From Solanum dulcamara (Eukaryota; Streptophyta; Magnoliopsida; Solanales; Solanaceae), in NCBI RefSeq assembly GCF_947179165.1, contig NC_077238.1, forward strand, positions 78,273,757 to 78,337,756: a DNA stretch of 64,000 nt, written 5' to 3'. The notes under the pieces were generated by a model. The model had not been told where the DNA came from, ran no database searches, and saw only the letters and a list, made by a program, of their open reading frames with translations. A program made the translations under genes and the position numbers. Positions 11,760-22,301 of the stretch are shown in pieces; the stretch's first letter is position 1; the number at the start of each line of letters is the position of its first letter.

Positions 11760-12175
11760 CATTGAAGGCTTTTTCATTAGCTACAATTTTCATTCGTGTC
11801 TAATTCTATTCTAATTCAACTTTAATATGTATGTAATTTATTTTTTATTCAAGTTTAATTCAGTTTTTTATTCAAGTTTAATTCATAATGCAGGTTTCAG
11901 TTTGATAAAACTACTGAAACACATCACTGAAGGATTTTTCATTAGCTACAATTTTCATTCGTGTCTAATTCTCTTTTAATTCAACTTTAGTGTGTATGTA
12001 ATTTATTTTTGTGTTTCTATAGATCAGTGAAGGCTTTTTCATTAGCCACACTTTTCATTCGTGTCTAATTCTATTTTAATTCAACTTTAATATGTATGTA
12101 ATTTATTTTTTATTCCAGTTTAATTCATTTTTCATTCAAGTTTAATTCATAATGCATGTTTCAGTTTGATAACAC
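11760..12175 (+). repeat. dispersed MULE internal repeat units
   Basis: Three tandem relatives of the array unit, each with AAGGxTTTTTCATTAGC, TTTTCATTCGTGTCTAATTCT and AATATGTATGTAATTTATTTTT. They also share TTTCAGTTTGATAAxACTACT, which is not in the main array. They lie between the LINE-like insertion and the 3' end of the Ulp1 gene. Confidence 0.8.
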
Positions 12176-14579
12176 TACTGAAACACTTTAACATTAACGT
12201 AGCTATGTATTGCATTATAAAAAAAGAAGATATATTTTACATGAACAAAAAACTATATTAAAATTCTATTTTACGTGTACAAAAATCATCTTAAAAAGAA
12301 TAGCACAAAACAATTTTCAAAACCTAACTAATACATCAGCTATAAACTGTTTTTAGACAACATAGTTTTCATATACATTTTAACTAATATAACTACATTT
12401 ATTTATTTATGTGGTCTTTCATCTTCACTTTGAAGGTTACTCTTTTGCTTCTTCACTGCATATTCCCATAGTAGAGCCCAAACCTCTTTCGAAGACTGTC
12501 TGCACTTAGTTGTTGATTTGCAATATCCTGGCCATTGCTCACTAACTCCGCAAATGCAGCCACAAAAACTCCACAGTCCCTATAAAATTTAAAATATAAA
12601 ATCATTATAAAAATACTATTGAGTTTAATAAGACCAATACAAAAGATAGTATTTATTTGATAAACAATTAAACTTACAATGAATCTTTTTGTTGACTTGG
12701 AATCCCTTCAGTTATGAACTTACATTCAATGAGCTCAAACTCATTTTTTCCATTGTATTTAGGTGATTTCTTCAATTCAGGACGCTTATTATAGAACTTG
12801 ACCACACTCAAGTAGTATGGTAAAACCGATGAAATCATGCCAACAGCGTTTTGAGTCAGAAAATTCGCCCCCGTCTAGCCGGAAATGAATCATACACCTT
12901 CAAACACCTTTCAACAATATCAAACACAACAAAAATCTAATGATAACCCTATTTAATATTTACTGGAAAGAGAACATAATCCACTTTGTCCCATGGTGTG
13001 CTTGCCAACAAATGGCGTCCGCATATATACTCAGCAATAGCATCTGAAGTTTTGATTCCAAATTTCTTCTTATTTTCATGAGCTTCATAAAGTTAAAAAT
13101 AAGATTGAGCAATCTTTGTCTTGAATAGACAATCAGTAGTTGTAAATCGAATATTATTGTTGGTTTCATACTTCCCCTTCTTTTTAATGTAATAAAAAAT
13201 CACGTCAAGATGCTGCAAAAGATTTAAAATGATGTCAAGTTTCAGATAATACTTCAAATCTGTAGCAACTGTCAGTCAATTCAGTGAGCTCATTAAAGCT
13301 TGTCCAGAAAAATAGGAGAAGAAGTTGATTCAGAAAAATGAGAGTGTTCAACTGGAGTTTACATAACTAACCTCATCATTCCATGCTTGACCAGAATGTG
13401 CCAATTTGAAAAACTATTTTTTTGCTTGTATATTGCAAACACCTAATTCAAATGCTGGCTTGAGGAGATTAATAGCATCTGGATACGGTTTCTTTCTCCT
13501 TTAAAGCATAAAAAAATGAAATTTTCAGTCAGTTAACTCATTTAAACTAAAGAATTTTTTTGACATATAAAACAACAAACATAAATAAATTACCTCTTTT
13601 TTGTACCCGTATAAAGCCACACAGTGAATGAATCTATCAAATCAGATTCATTATCTACTCCGATTGCAAGTGAAAAGGGATGTTTTATTTCAAATATTTG
13701 ACGTGTTACACATAAAGTCCCTCCAGATTCAAAATGTTGTATATAAGGAGATTTAATTGACTTTCCTGGTATTTTTTTCCTTGCATGCTTCCTCGGTGTC
13801 GCTTTCTTTTTATTTTCATCAACAACTGCTTTTTTTTCTTTTTGTTTTCCTCAATAGTGGCTGCCTTTTTCTTTTTGTTTTCCTCCACAGTGGCTTTCTT
13901 TCTTAGATATGATGCTTCTGCCTTACGGATCTGGGAAAGATCTTCAGCACACAACATGAAGTCATCAAGCGTTTGAGGAGTTTTTTGACAACCTTTTGCC
14001 GCATCGGCATCAATAGACGTACCACAATCTAGTTCACCTTTGTTAACTGCACTACTATTAGGTTGTGCCTCAACTGAATTAAGATCAACAACCTCTTCTC
14101 CTATATACAAAATAAATCTTTTAGTAATGCATTAAGGGAGGAGTAGGTAGAGTAATTAGAGATCAAAAAGGTTTATTTGAACTTTCAAAATAAAACTAAT
14201 ACCATTTATATCAGCAACAACCTCAGATAAACTTGTTCAATAGCAATTCCTGCAACATCTTCATCTGTACATAACATGAACAATTTAAACAAAGTTGAAT
14301 AAAAGAATATGAAATATGTATTATATTTGTATTAAACCCTTCATTACCAATTTTGCTTTCAGAATTCCCAACAGTAGCAAATTTAACGATAGCTTTACAC
14401 ACTTGAGATTTTTCATGCTGAGTAGATTCTACAACTTGAGTGTCATGCCCTCTTGACACATGTATTGATGCATCAACACAAGGAGAAAATGTTGTGTGTA
14501 ATTAAAATATATTACAAGAAAAATATGTGAATAAAAATTTGGGGAAAAGAGGGAAACTAATCAATTTTGACAGATAATG

Positions 14580-14705
14580 TTCTATGTTGCTCGGACTTTT
14601 CAAAAATACAATTAGGTGTGTGTTGGATCCTCCAAGAATAGTGCATTTTTGCAAGACCCAACATGGGTGCGACAACATTTTTGGAGAGTCTAAGCTAAAT
14701 AGGCC
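14580..14705. repeat. palindromic foldback MITE inside the Ulp1 gene
   Basis: CTATGTTGCTCGGACTTTTC at the left pairs with GAGAGTCTAAGCTAAATAGG at the right. The inner arms GTGTTGGATCCTCCAAGAAT and TTTTTGCAAGACCCAACATG also pair. The whole block folds into one imperfect hairpin, a repeat type I know as widespread in Solanaceae. It lies in an intron-like gap of the Ulp1 gene. Confidence 0.65.
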
Positions 14706-15291
14706 ATTTTTGATTCCTTGAGGAGAGTAAGGGAGAAGGAAGATTGAAAAAGCCAAATGGATAATTACCCAACTATCCTGCTGTTATTACAATTTTCTAA
14801 TTTATTTCACTATCAAACTTGGAAAATGAATGACACCTATCCACTTTTACTTCTACTTCTCTTTATCCCAAGTTACACATAGAATTCGATAAGTATAAGC
14901 ATTTCAATTATCATGGGGACATATTTTAGCTAGAACAGAGAATTTTTAACATATTAAAAATCTCCAACTTCAAACAACAAGCTCTGTTACAATGAAAAAT
15001 CTCCTCCATCTCATTTACATCTAATTTCTCTATTCAAGATACTTTAACCAAATTTATGGAGTGAAACGGAAGACGATTAAATAGACACTACATTAGAGTA
15101 TGGAAATCACTAAAGCTAAACTATATATGACAGTGCTAGTCAATGTCACTTGAAAACTATAGCACACAAACAATTTTAGTTTGGTAAAAGAACTCATCCA
15201 CATTAGCACAGAGAATACAAGCATGCAATCCACTATTCAGCTCCGCAATGCCTATGATTATGAATAGTAACACTAGCAGCTAAACCATATA

Positions 15292-15363
15292 CAGCAACAA
15301 CATACCCTGTGTATAGGGAAGGTAGAGTCTTCGCAGACCCTACCCCTACTTTGGGAGGTAGAG
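15292..15363 (-). mobile_element. TS-type SINE 3' fragment
   Basis: The reverse complement reads GGTAGGGGTAGGGTCTGCGAAGAC with a tail GGTATGTTGTTG. This is the hallmark of the tRNA-derived TS SINE of Solanaceae, whose 3' end consists of TTG repeats. It joins an internal MULE repeat directly at 15364. Confidence 0.6.
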
Positions 15364-15620
15364 TCAACTTTAGTGTGTACGTAATTCATTTTTGTGTTTC
15401 TATGGATCACTGAAGGCTTTTTTATTAGCCACACTTTTCATTCGTGTCTAATTCTATTCTAATTCAACCTTAATATGTATGTAATTTATTTTTTATTCAA
15501 GTTTAATTCAGTTTTTAGTCAAGTTTAATTCATAATGCAGGTTTCAGTTTGATAACACTACTAAACACATCACTGAATGCTTTTTCATTAGCTATAATTT
15601 TCATTCGTGTCTAATTCATA
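15364..15620 (+). repeat. dispersed MULE internal repeat units
   Basis: About 1.5 units with TTTGTGTTTCTATGGATCAC, CATTCGTGTCTAATTCT and GTTTCAGTTTGATAACACT, closest to the 11760-12175 group. Confidence 0.8.
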
Positions 15621-17519
15621 AAAATGTAACTCCTCTACATTAGCACAGAGAATACAAGCACACAGTCCACTATTCAGTTCCAAGGTCTATGATTATGAAT
15701 AGTAATACTAGCAGCTAAAACCATGCAGCAAATTATATTCATAGTCAAAGTTCACCATTCTTCTAAGTGAAAACATGTGAATAAAAAATCCAAGCTTAAA
15801 CTACACCTTAGATAAGTAAAAACTCTAAACAGTAAATAAACTTAAGTCCCTGCCAGCAAGCAAAACAATATAATATAGATGTATTTAAAACATAAAAGAA
15901 CCTCCATTGAAGTCTAATCCACCAGAAAATGTCTCGCCAGCCTTTTTGTTGGATAATTCCCTGGCTTTTTGAGTAAAAGAACTGCTGTCTCTCTTAGCAA
16001 ACAACAAAGAAATATCCTTCAATAATTGTTTATTGGAATTCATCACAAATTCTTTCATTTGAATAGATTGTAAGTCTATCTTCTCTTCAAGAGCTTTGTG
16101 ATTTTCATTCGCCTAGTATATAATCAAATATAACACAATTATTAGAATAACAGTTTTGAAAAAGATAAAGCCTAAAAGCAAGTTAGCTTATACCTTTTGC
16201 AAGTTCTTTTCTCAACTCTATAACCTCCCTGGTCAACATATCTAGACTATGGTTTGATCCTTTCGGCTCCAATTTCAAAATTTCAGAATGGTAATCACGA
16301 GGTTCAGGAAGCCTCAATTTAGATACCTCATCTTCACTCGCCACTATATTCTCAAACTGAAATTAAAATACAAAAACAAATAGGTGTATTAACTTGAGTT
16401 GAAATAACATATATATGTGTCATAAATTGTATTAACTTTGTATAGATACCTTGCATTTCGTAGGCATGAAGATGCCATTTTCAATATGCTTTTGCCAAGG
16501 ACTTTCAGCAACTGTTTTCCAGCTCAAAATTCTTGAAATAGAATCAGAAATTCGAAGAGCTAAATCTTCATCGACTCTATAACAACACTCAAATATCCAA
16601 GTTTGAAGGGCAAGAGGCAATCCACCTAATCTATAGTACTGATTGGTTGAATTAAGCTTGTGCCTCACATTATCAAGCAACTTCTTGTAGACATCTAAAC
16701 CCCACGGGTAAGAATTGAATTGTCTACTTTTCACAAGGTAGAAATCTCTATTACTAATTTGGTATTCATTGTTCTCATATGAGAACAAAAAATCATTAAT
16801 AAAGAACAAAACAGCTAGTGAAACGGCAGAATCATCATCTATGAATTTTTTTGATAAAAACAACTCGCGTAGATGATTCTTTTGAACAGTAATTTGTTCA
16901 GGGAAATAATTGCTCAACAACCGACAAGGAGAATTTGGAACATTAACAGAGCAACCATCACTAACACAATTTAAGCCTGTAATTAACCAAAATTCCCTAA
17001 GTCCGAAAAACAACATTTTCTCATTTAATTCAACAGCAAACACATCATCTGGTGTGTGTTTTAACTCACTGTTCATAAGGCAATGAATAAGTTGGAGTTG
17101 TGTGGTCACTTTCGGAAGGTCAAGAAAGTAACCAAAACAACTCAAGCTGTTTTTCAGATAAAGAAAGTTTTATCTTCTCAATCACGTCATGATTATTATA
17201 TGACGACCACCTACTTGAAGAATACAAAATATCTGGATGTCTCCAGAATTTACGATCCTGCATATAAATAATTTCAATCTATCACTATAGATAATTATAT
17301 CTTAACATGAACCCTCAAATAAAACTTAAAAGATATGTGAGATTTCAAGAAAAGAAAAGTAGCTTTATCAGTGCTAATATTAGCTAGTGAAGAAGAATGG
17401 TAATGAAGCATAATGAAAACTGCAAGAGAAAACAGAAGATTACAAATTCTACCCATGACTGTTTTTATATTGGAATGTCTTTTATATGAGAATAATTGAT
17501 AATACATAGCAATAATTTA

Positions 17520-17715
17520 TTTGTCTCTAATTCCCTTCTAATTCAACTTTAATGTGTGTAATACACAATTTCATTCAAGTTTAATTCATTTTTGTGGTGT
17601 ACAGATAACTGAAAACTTTTTTCAATTAACTACAGATTTCATTCATCTCTTATTCTCTTCTAATTCAACTTTAATGTATGTGTAATACATTTTAATTCAA
17701 AGTTTAATTCATTTA
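17520..17715 (+). repeat. dispersed MULE internal repeat units
   Basis: Two diverged units with TTCTAATTCAACTTTAATGT and TTCAAGTTTAATTCATTTTT, lying between Ulp1 exons 1 and 2. This is the copy nearest the right terminal repeat. Confidence 0.75.
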
Positions 17716-18544
17716 TATTTATTTATTTAAAAAAATAAACAAATTGCAACACAAAATATCTAACAATTCATGACAAAACTTTCAACAATTACTGATATAA
17801 TAAACTTGAGCAAATAAATTTAGACTATAATAAAAGTATCAAATATACAAATTTTTCTTCAACATCTAGCACACAAGTTCAAAACAACAACAAACTAAGA
17901 AAATACACATAAACAGATTGAAAATGCTATCAGTTAAATAATGTGTTGGTAGAATGACATACCGGATATAAACTCTCCGGTAGAACCGTATTTTTGCACA
18001 ATCGATTTCGAATTTTTGGATTCTTCTCCTGAGCAACTGTAGGTTTCACTTTCTTTGACTGAAATTAAGGAGGTAAATCCTCAAAATCATCATCACTGTC
18101 AACAAATTTCTTAGATGCCGATGCAACATCAACTCGTTTTCTTTTCGATTTAGAACTCAATTCATTAGTTTTTTTCTTACTTCTACCGCCCTTTTTCTTC
18201 ACATGCAATGCTTGGAAATTTTGATTAACCTCACCACCAGCTTCTTCTGGAGATTGATTTGCAGAGATTCCCAAATTAAAATTTGGACCAACATTCACTT
18301 CACCACTGCCGGTTGAATCAACAATTCGAATTCTTGGGCTTCTTCTAGGAGATTTCTGACCTTCCATTACAATTGTGCACCTAAACCCTATAAATTCCGT
18401 TTGAAATAAACAAGAAGATGAAGGAATAATGGAATAATGAAGAAGAGATGAAGGAAGAAGAGAAAGACGCAGAAACCTTAGAGAAACCTTAGAGAGAGAA
18501 AACCCTTTCCTATTCCTTAAATAAAAAGGGAATATAATGTTTCT

Positions 18545-18648
18545 TTAATTAAAATATTGCTATTAATTGTTTAAAATGGTAATAAAATAAAAGTATATTT
18601 AAAAATGGTAAATATTTTTTAAAACACAGTCAATTAAGTAATTTTACC
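18545..18648 (-). repeat. MULE right terminal inverted repeat
   Basis: The reverse complement begins GGTAAAATTACTTAATTG and contains AAAAAATATTTACCAT, TTATTACCATTTT and ATAGCAATATTTTAATTAAA, in the order seen at the left end. The shared 16-bp core is identical. Confidence 0.8.
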
Positions 18649-18656
18649 TTTTTCTC

Positions 18657-19322
18657 AACATTGTAAAAATTCATCAAACACATTTTTCCGCTAATAGAAG
18701 CACTACTATTCCGACTAACTGCTCCAAATACATGACTACCTTCTTGATCTATCATGGGGAGGTTTATGACAGAGGCGTATCTGATTCAGGCAATCCAATC
18801 TTCCGTGTGTAACGTGGAAGCCCCCAAAAATGGTTTTCCAAAAATGGATGATCAAAAGATCGAATTACTATACCTATTTTGGTGGTTGTTACTTTTGGTG
18901 GTCTTTTTTTTGGCTGACTCGTCTAAGTGCTCTCCTTTGTCTCATTGTTTATCTCGTAATCATTCGATTCCGCCCCTAAAGCTAGCTCCTACTCCTCCTC
19001 CTTCTCCTTTAGAATAGGATCCTCCTTGGTCCTTTTTACATAATACTCTCGGCCGCCCAAGAGGACTAGCAGATGTTCTGCATTTCTACTAAGCGACTAG
19101 TCACTTTCCATGGAGTGTTATTGTCTTTCCATGCTGCTTCTTCTGTTTTTGTTAGGATGAAGTTGTACATGAAAGTCTTCTACATGATACCCTTTTCCCT
19201 TAGTATTATGAAGACGGCTTTCATGTACAATTTCATACCAACAAAAGCAGAAGAAGTAGCATGCAAAGATAGCAACATTTCATGGAAAGTGACTTGTCCC
19301 TCCGTAGAAATATGGGACACCT
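18657..19322 (+). repeat. long foldback-type repeat, copy B, right part
   Basis: After the MULE target duplication the sequence continues as copy C does from 22653: AACATTGTAAAAATTCATCAAACAC, then GAACTGCTC-like and TTCTACTAAG blocks. Relative to copy C it holds an extra, less AT-rich stretch at about 18785-19060 of unknown origin and a much longer central hairpin. Confidence 0.7.
19072..19322. repeat. long imperfect hairpin (about 115-bp arms)
   Basis: The left arm runs from CAGATGTTCTGCATTTCTAC through AGTCACTTTCCATG to AAGTTGTACATGAAAG. The reverse complement of the right arm gives matching blocks in the same order (AAGTCACTTTCCATG, CTACTTCTTCTG, AATTGTACATGAAAGCCGTC). The loop is only about 15 bp. 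It could be transcribed into a foldback RNA, but there is no evidence that it is. Confidence 0.8.
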
Positions 19323-20245
19323 AATTTTTGGATCTAGATTGAGTCAACAAAATCGGGGCCTAAAGCTAAACTATAGAGAGAGGCCTTAATTTTTTTTATT
19401 TAAGAAAATATTGTCATATATATTTTTATTTAAAGTCTACTTTTCTATTTCTTCCAATGTGAAATCATTTATTACTGTTTCATAATATATATTTTTCTAC
19501 TAATAGATCTCTCAACATTGTATTTATATACTATCCCATTGACTTGTATCATATATATTTTTAGCTATGCAACTATTTAAATTATTTGGGAGTTTTTGAT
19601 AATCGAAAACTGTTGCATTTTTCACTAATTTCTTCCATATTTTCTTCTTGGATGTTATTATCATTTAACTCAACTGTATTAGTGACTTGTTCATTTGAAG
19701 AACATCCTCCTATATTTTTTCGATTCAAGATTTTATTCTTGGTGAAAAATCTATCAAGAACTCCTCTTCTTGGAATTTATTAATTCTTCAAGTTTTTTTC
19801 TTTTTTTTTGTAATATCAAAAATAACAAATTTTCAAGGAAACTATAAAATAAAGTTAGAATAATAAAATTTGGCTCAAAAAATTAATATAGCGATATTGA
19901 AATAGTATTGCGGTTTTTCAATATATTGATTGTTTGTTGTAATTCTTGAAATTTTGAAAAAAATATCAAAAAATAAATTTTATTCTTTTGACTTGTTGGC
20001 ACAATAACTCAATAAATTTTACAAGAGAAAACTCAATATTGAGGATAAAAATAATCAAAGAAATATTAGAAAAGATATATAGATAAAAGGTAAACAATAA
20101 TGTATGCCTAGAAGATAAATAAGAAAGAAAAATTTCCATTATAAAAAATTACTCAATTCCCTAGGAAACTAATGGTCCCACATTAATTTTATATTATTTT
20201 AACTTCCTATTTGTTTCTTTTTTTTAAAACATAGAAGTGCATATA

Positions 20246-21575
20246 TGGCAAACGGGGCGGACGGAGTGGTTGCGGGGCAAATCCACTTAACCCCGCAAAG
20301 TCTTCGATCCACACCGCTTAACATAATTTTTTGGTTTCAACTTACTTCGTGTAAATTCGTCCCGCATGATTTATTATTATTTGTAAAAAAAAAGTTGCCT
20401 AATTGTTTTAATTTTATTATTATCATTTTTCATTGTTAAATTTATTCATTTATTAAGCCCTATTAAGTTAAATGAATAAAATAAGTGAAACGTACATAAA
20501 AAAAATCTAGTTAATCCAAATGAAATTTTCAAAAATTATCCTAATAACGTAGCAAATCTTAAAATAGCTTACAATAAATCATCATAAAAACTATTTAGAA
20601 TAGGTTACAGTAAATGAGCAAAACAATTTAAGAAAAACTATGATAAGAAAAATAAAATATGCTAACTCAGAGAATTTAAAGCAAAGAAATAAGAAAACTT
20701 GCTTTTAGTTCAAAAGAAATAGTGTATTTACACGTAGAAATTCTATAACATGCAACCGTCTCGCCCCACATAAATTTTCTAAAATATTATTCTAACCCGA
20801 CCCGCCCTCGCATAGGTCCACCCCCGCCCTACCCCACTATGCACATGGTTCAAACCCGTTTCTTTCCGCATCCGTCCTGAACATGGTTCAAACCCATTCC
20901 GCTCCGCACCCACCTCGTTCCATTACCATTAGTAGGGGTGTATATGGATCGGGTTGGTTCAGATTTTTTACAAACCAAACCAAACCATTTGTGTCGGGTT
21001 ATTAAATCTATAAATCAAATCAAACCAATAAAAGTCGGGTTTTTCAATATCATTTTTTCTCGGATTCTTCGGATTTTTTCGGGTTTTTCGGATTTTTTAG
21101 GGTTTTTTTGGGTTTTTCATAGTATTTAATAAAAAGCACAGAGCAATGCTTCTTAAAAAGAGTTCTAATACAAAATATCAACATATAAGATAAAAGAAGA
21201 ATACTGTTTGAAGTTTTAATATAACTTTATAAGATGGGCTTTTTTTGTATATTATTTAGACGGATTTCTCAAGTCCAAATCTAAATGTAAGAAAAAAAAA
21301 ATTATGAAAAATTTTAAAAAAATATTTATAAATTACATTTTAATAAATATTTTTTATGTATAAGATAATTTTAAAATAGTATATCTATAATCGGGTCGGT
21401 TTGGGTTTGGTTGGACTTTTTTTAGTTAAAACCAAATCAATCCTATAATGGTCGGATTTTTTTTTCAAACACCAAATCAAGTCAAACCAAACCACTAGTC
21501 GGATTTTTTTTCCGGTTTAGTTCGATTTATCGGTTTGGTACGGTTTATCGGTTTGCCCTGTACAACCCTAACCAT
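20246..21575. mobile_element. GC-rich-ended repeat element, host of a nested hAT MITE
   Basis: The left end has GGCAAACGGGGCGGACGGAG. Before the nested insertion, the right end (reversed) has GGAACGAGGTGGGTGCGGAG. The pair is flanked by the direct repeat TAGAAGTGCATATA at 20232-20245 and 21576-21589. CATGGTTCAAACCC occurs twice near the right end. The 14-bp repeat is longer than the usual 8-bp hAT duplication, so the exact border is uncertain. Confidence 0.5.
20933..21570. mobile_element. hAT-type MITE, 638 bp, 8-bp target duplication
   Basis: The left end TAGGGGTGTATA and the reversed right end TAGGGTTGTACA form terminal inverted repeats. A perfect 8-bp direct repeat ACCATTAG flanks it (20925-20932 and 21571-21578), as expected for the hAT superfamily. 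The interior is full of CGGGTTTTTCGG and CCAAACCAAACC motifs and has no gene. Confidence 0.85.
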
Positions 21576-22014
21576 TAGAAGTGCATATAATTTTTTTTTA
21601 ATAATATGTATAAGTACATCTTTAAAAAAATAGGGCTCCAACCGATGGCTTTAGACTAGGGATTAAGCCGGCCCTGCAAAGGATTATGGTTTATAACTTG
21701 TAGTATAAAAATTTGACCAACATATTTTTCCTTCAAAATTGCTCCAAATTAACTTCAAGTGACTCTAAATATGATTTATAGTCTTGTAATATAGTTTTCA
21801 ATGTCAATATCCATCCTAAACCTTCAATAATACATAGATATACTTTATCTTCTTTAGCAATTTTTTTAGCAAAATGACTCCAAAATAACTTTTTCAACCA
21901 ATCAAACTATCCAAAAATCAATATACATAGCAAGGATAAAGTGGAAATTTGATGATTCATTATGTGTATAATTGTATGATATATGTGGTTTTGTATGGGT
22001 ATATATTGTATATG

Positions 22015-22301
22015 CATAATACATAAACATTATCCTTAACTTGGTTTCAGCTGTCAACTATAAAGTTTAACTTTGTGAGCGTACAAATAGACACTTTAAC
22101 TATTCAAAACTTAAACAAATAAACACTCGAATTTTACCTTTGACGTGCGTGATTTGGATGTATTTCACGCATTTTGCCAGGTAGGATTCGAGTATTTATG
22201 TTTGCATATTTTGAACAGTTAAAATACTTACTTGTGCACTGACAGAGTTAAAGTCATAGTTGCCAACTAAGTCAAGTTAAGGATCATTTCTATGTATTAT
22301 G
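22015..22301. mobile_element. MITE with terminal inverted repeats, copy 2
   Basis: CATAATACATAAAxAT at the left pairs with the right end TxTATGTATTATG. The interior matches 233-524 in order: TCAGCTG, ACAAATAGACAC, CACGCATTTTGCCAGGTAGG, GAACAGTTAAAATAC and CTTGTGCACT. It abuts the left border of repeat copy C. Confidence 0.7.

Larger units (their letters stand above)
12403..18367 (-). pseudogene. DUF1985/Ulp1-like cysteine protease gene of the MULE, degenerate
   Basis: Ulp1 (C48) proteases cleave SUMO-type conjugates; transposon-borne versions have no proven role. Exon 1 (17963-18367) starts MEGQKSPRRSPRIRIVDSTG with a Lys/Arg-rich tail. Exon 2 (16450-17257) holds the DUF1985 domain (FLDLPKVTTQLQLIHCLMN, FGLREFWLITGL, WIFECCYRVDE). 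Further exons at about 16200-16359 and 15900-16113 look coiled-coil, and 13706-14110 has a low-complexity EENKKKK region. The protease part includes HPFSLAIGVDNESDLIDSF, STPWDKVDYVLFP, VFDIVERC, KVYDSF, then GIPSQQKDSLDCGVFVAAFAE, which contains the active-site Cys. Stops are in frame at 18067 and about 13093. Frameshifts are near 17140, in the G5 run near 12872, and near 12480. I could not find the catalytic HW pair before VFDI, so the active site may be incomplete. Confidence 0.85.
5917..18648. mobile_element. autonomous-type MULE with transposase and Ulp1 protease genes (decayed)
   Basis: The element is bounded by long degenerate terminal inverted repeats and a perfect 8-bp direct repeat TTTTTCTC (5909-5916 and 18649-18656). 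It interrupts repeat copy B. The related empty site is present in copy C at 22645-22652, with the same flanks continuous on both sides. The plus strand carries a MuDR/FAR1-class transposase remnant. The minus strand carries a DUF1985 plus Ulp1 (C48) protease remnant. This pairing is known from Kaonashi-type and CUMULE-type MULEs of plants. Total length is 12.7 kb including a LINE-like insertion. Both genes are broken, so the copy cannot be autonomous now. Confidence 0.88.
19335..21690. mobile_element. possible degenerate hAT element (outer)
   Basis: The right end, reversed, reads CAGGGCCGGCTTAATCCC and then GGAGCCCTATTTTTTTAAAG. The left has GGGGCCTAAAG and GAGGCCTTAATTTTTTTTATT. The GGCC-rich ends followed by a T-rich run look like decayed hAT-type termini. 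No target duplication or transposase was found. The inside has the nested pair at 20.2-21.6 kb and otherwise AT-rich sequence (19400-20230) with no gene. Confidence 0.3.

Noticed and set aside
11287..11793. 168-codon open frame on the minus strand
   Set aside because: It crosses from the LINE-like insertion into MULE repeat units, has no recognisable domain and overlaps open frames on the other strand.
16432..17145. Separate gene starting at 17145
   Set aside because: The apparent start is a TTG, and the frame is exon 2 of the Ulp1-like gene entered after a frameshift; the exon begins at 17257.
18754..19017. 87-codon open frame with a hydrophobic stretch
   Set aside because: It starts inside repeat copy B and runs through an unrelated inserted segment; I recognise no family and see no splice or promoter signals.
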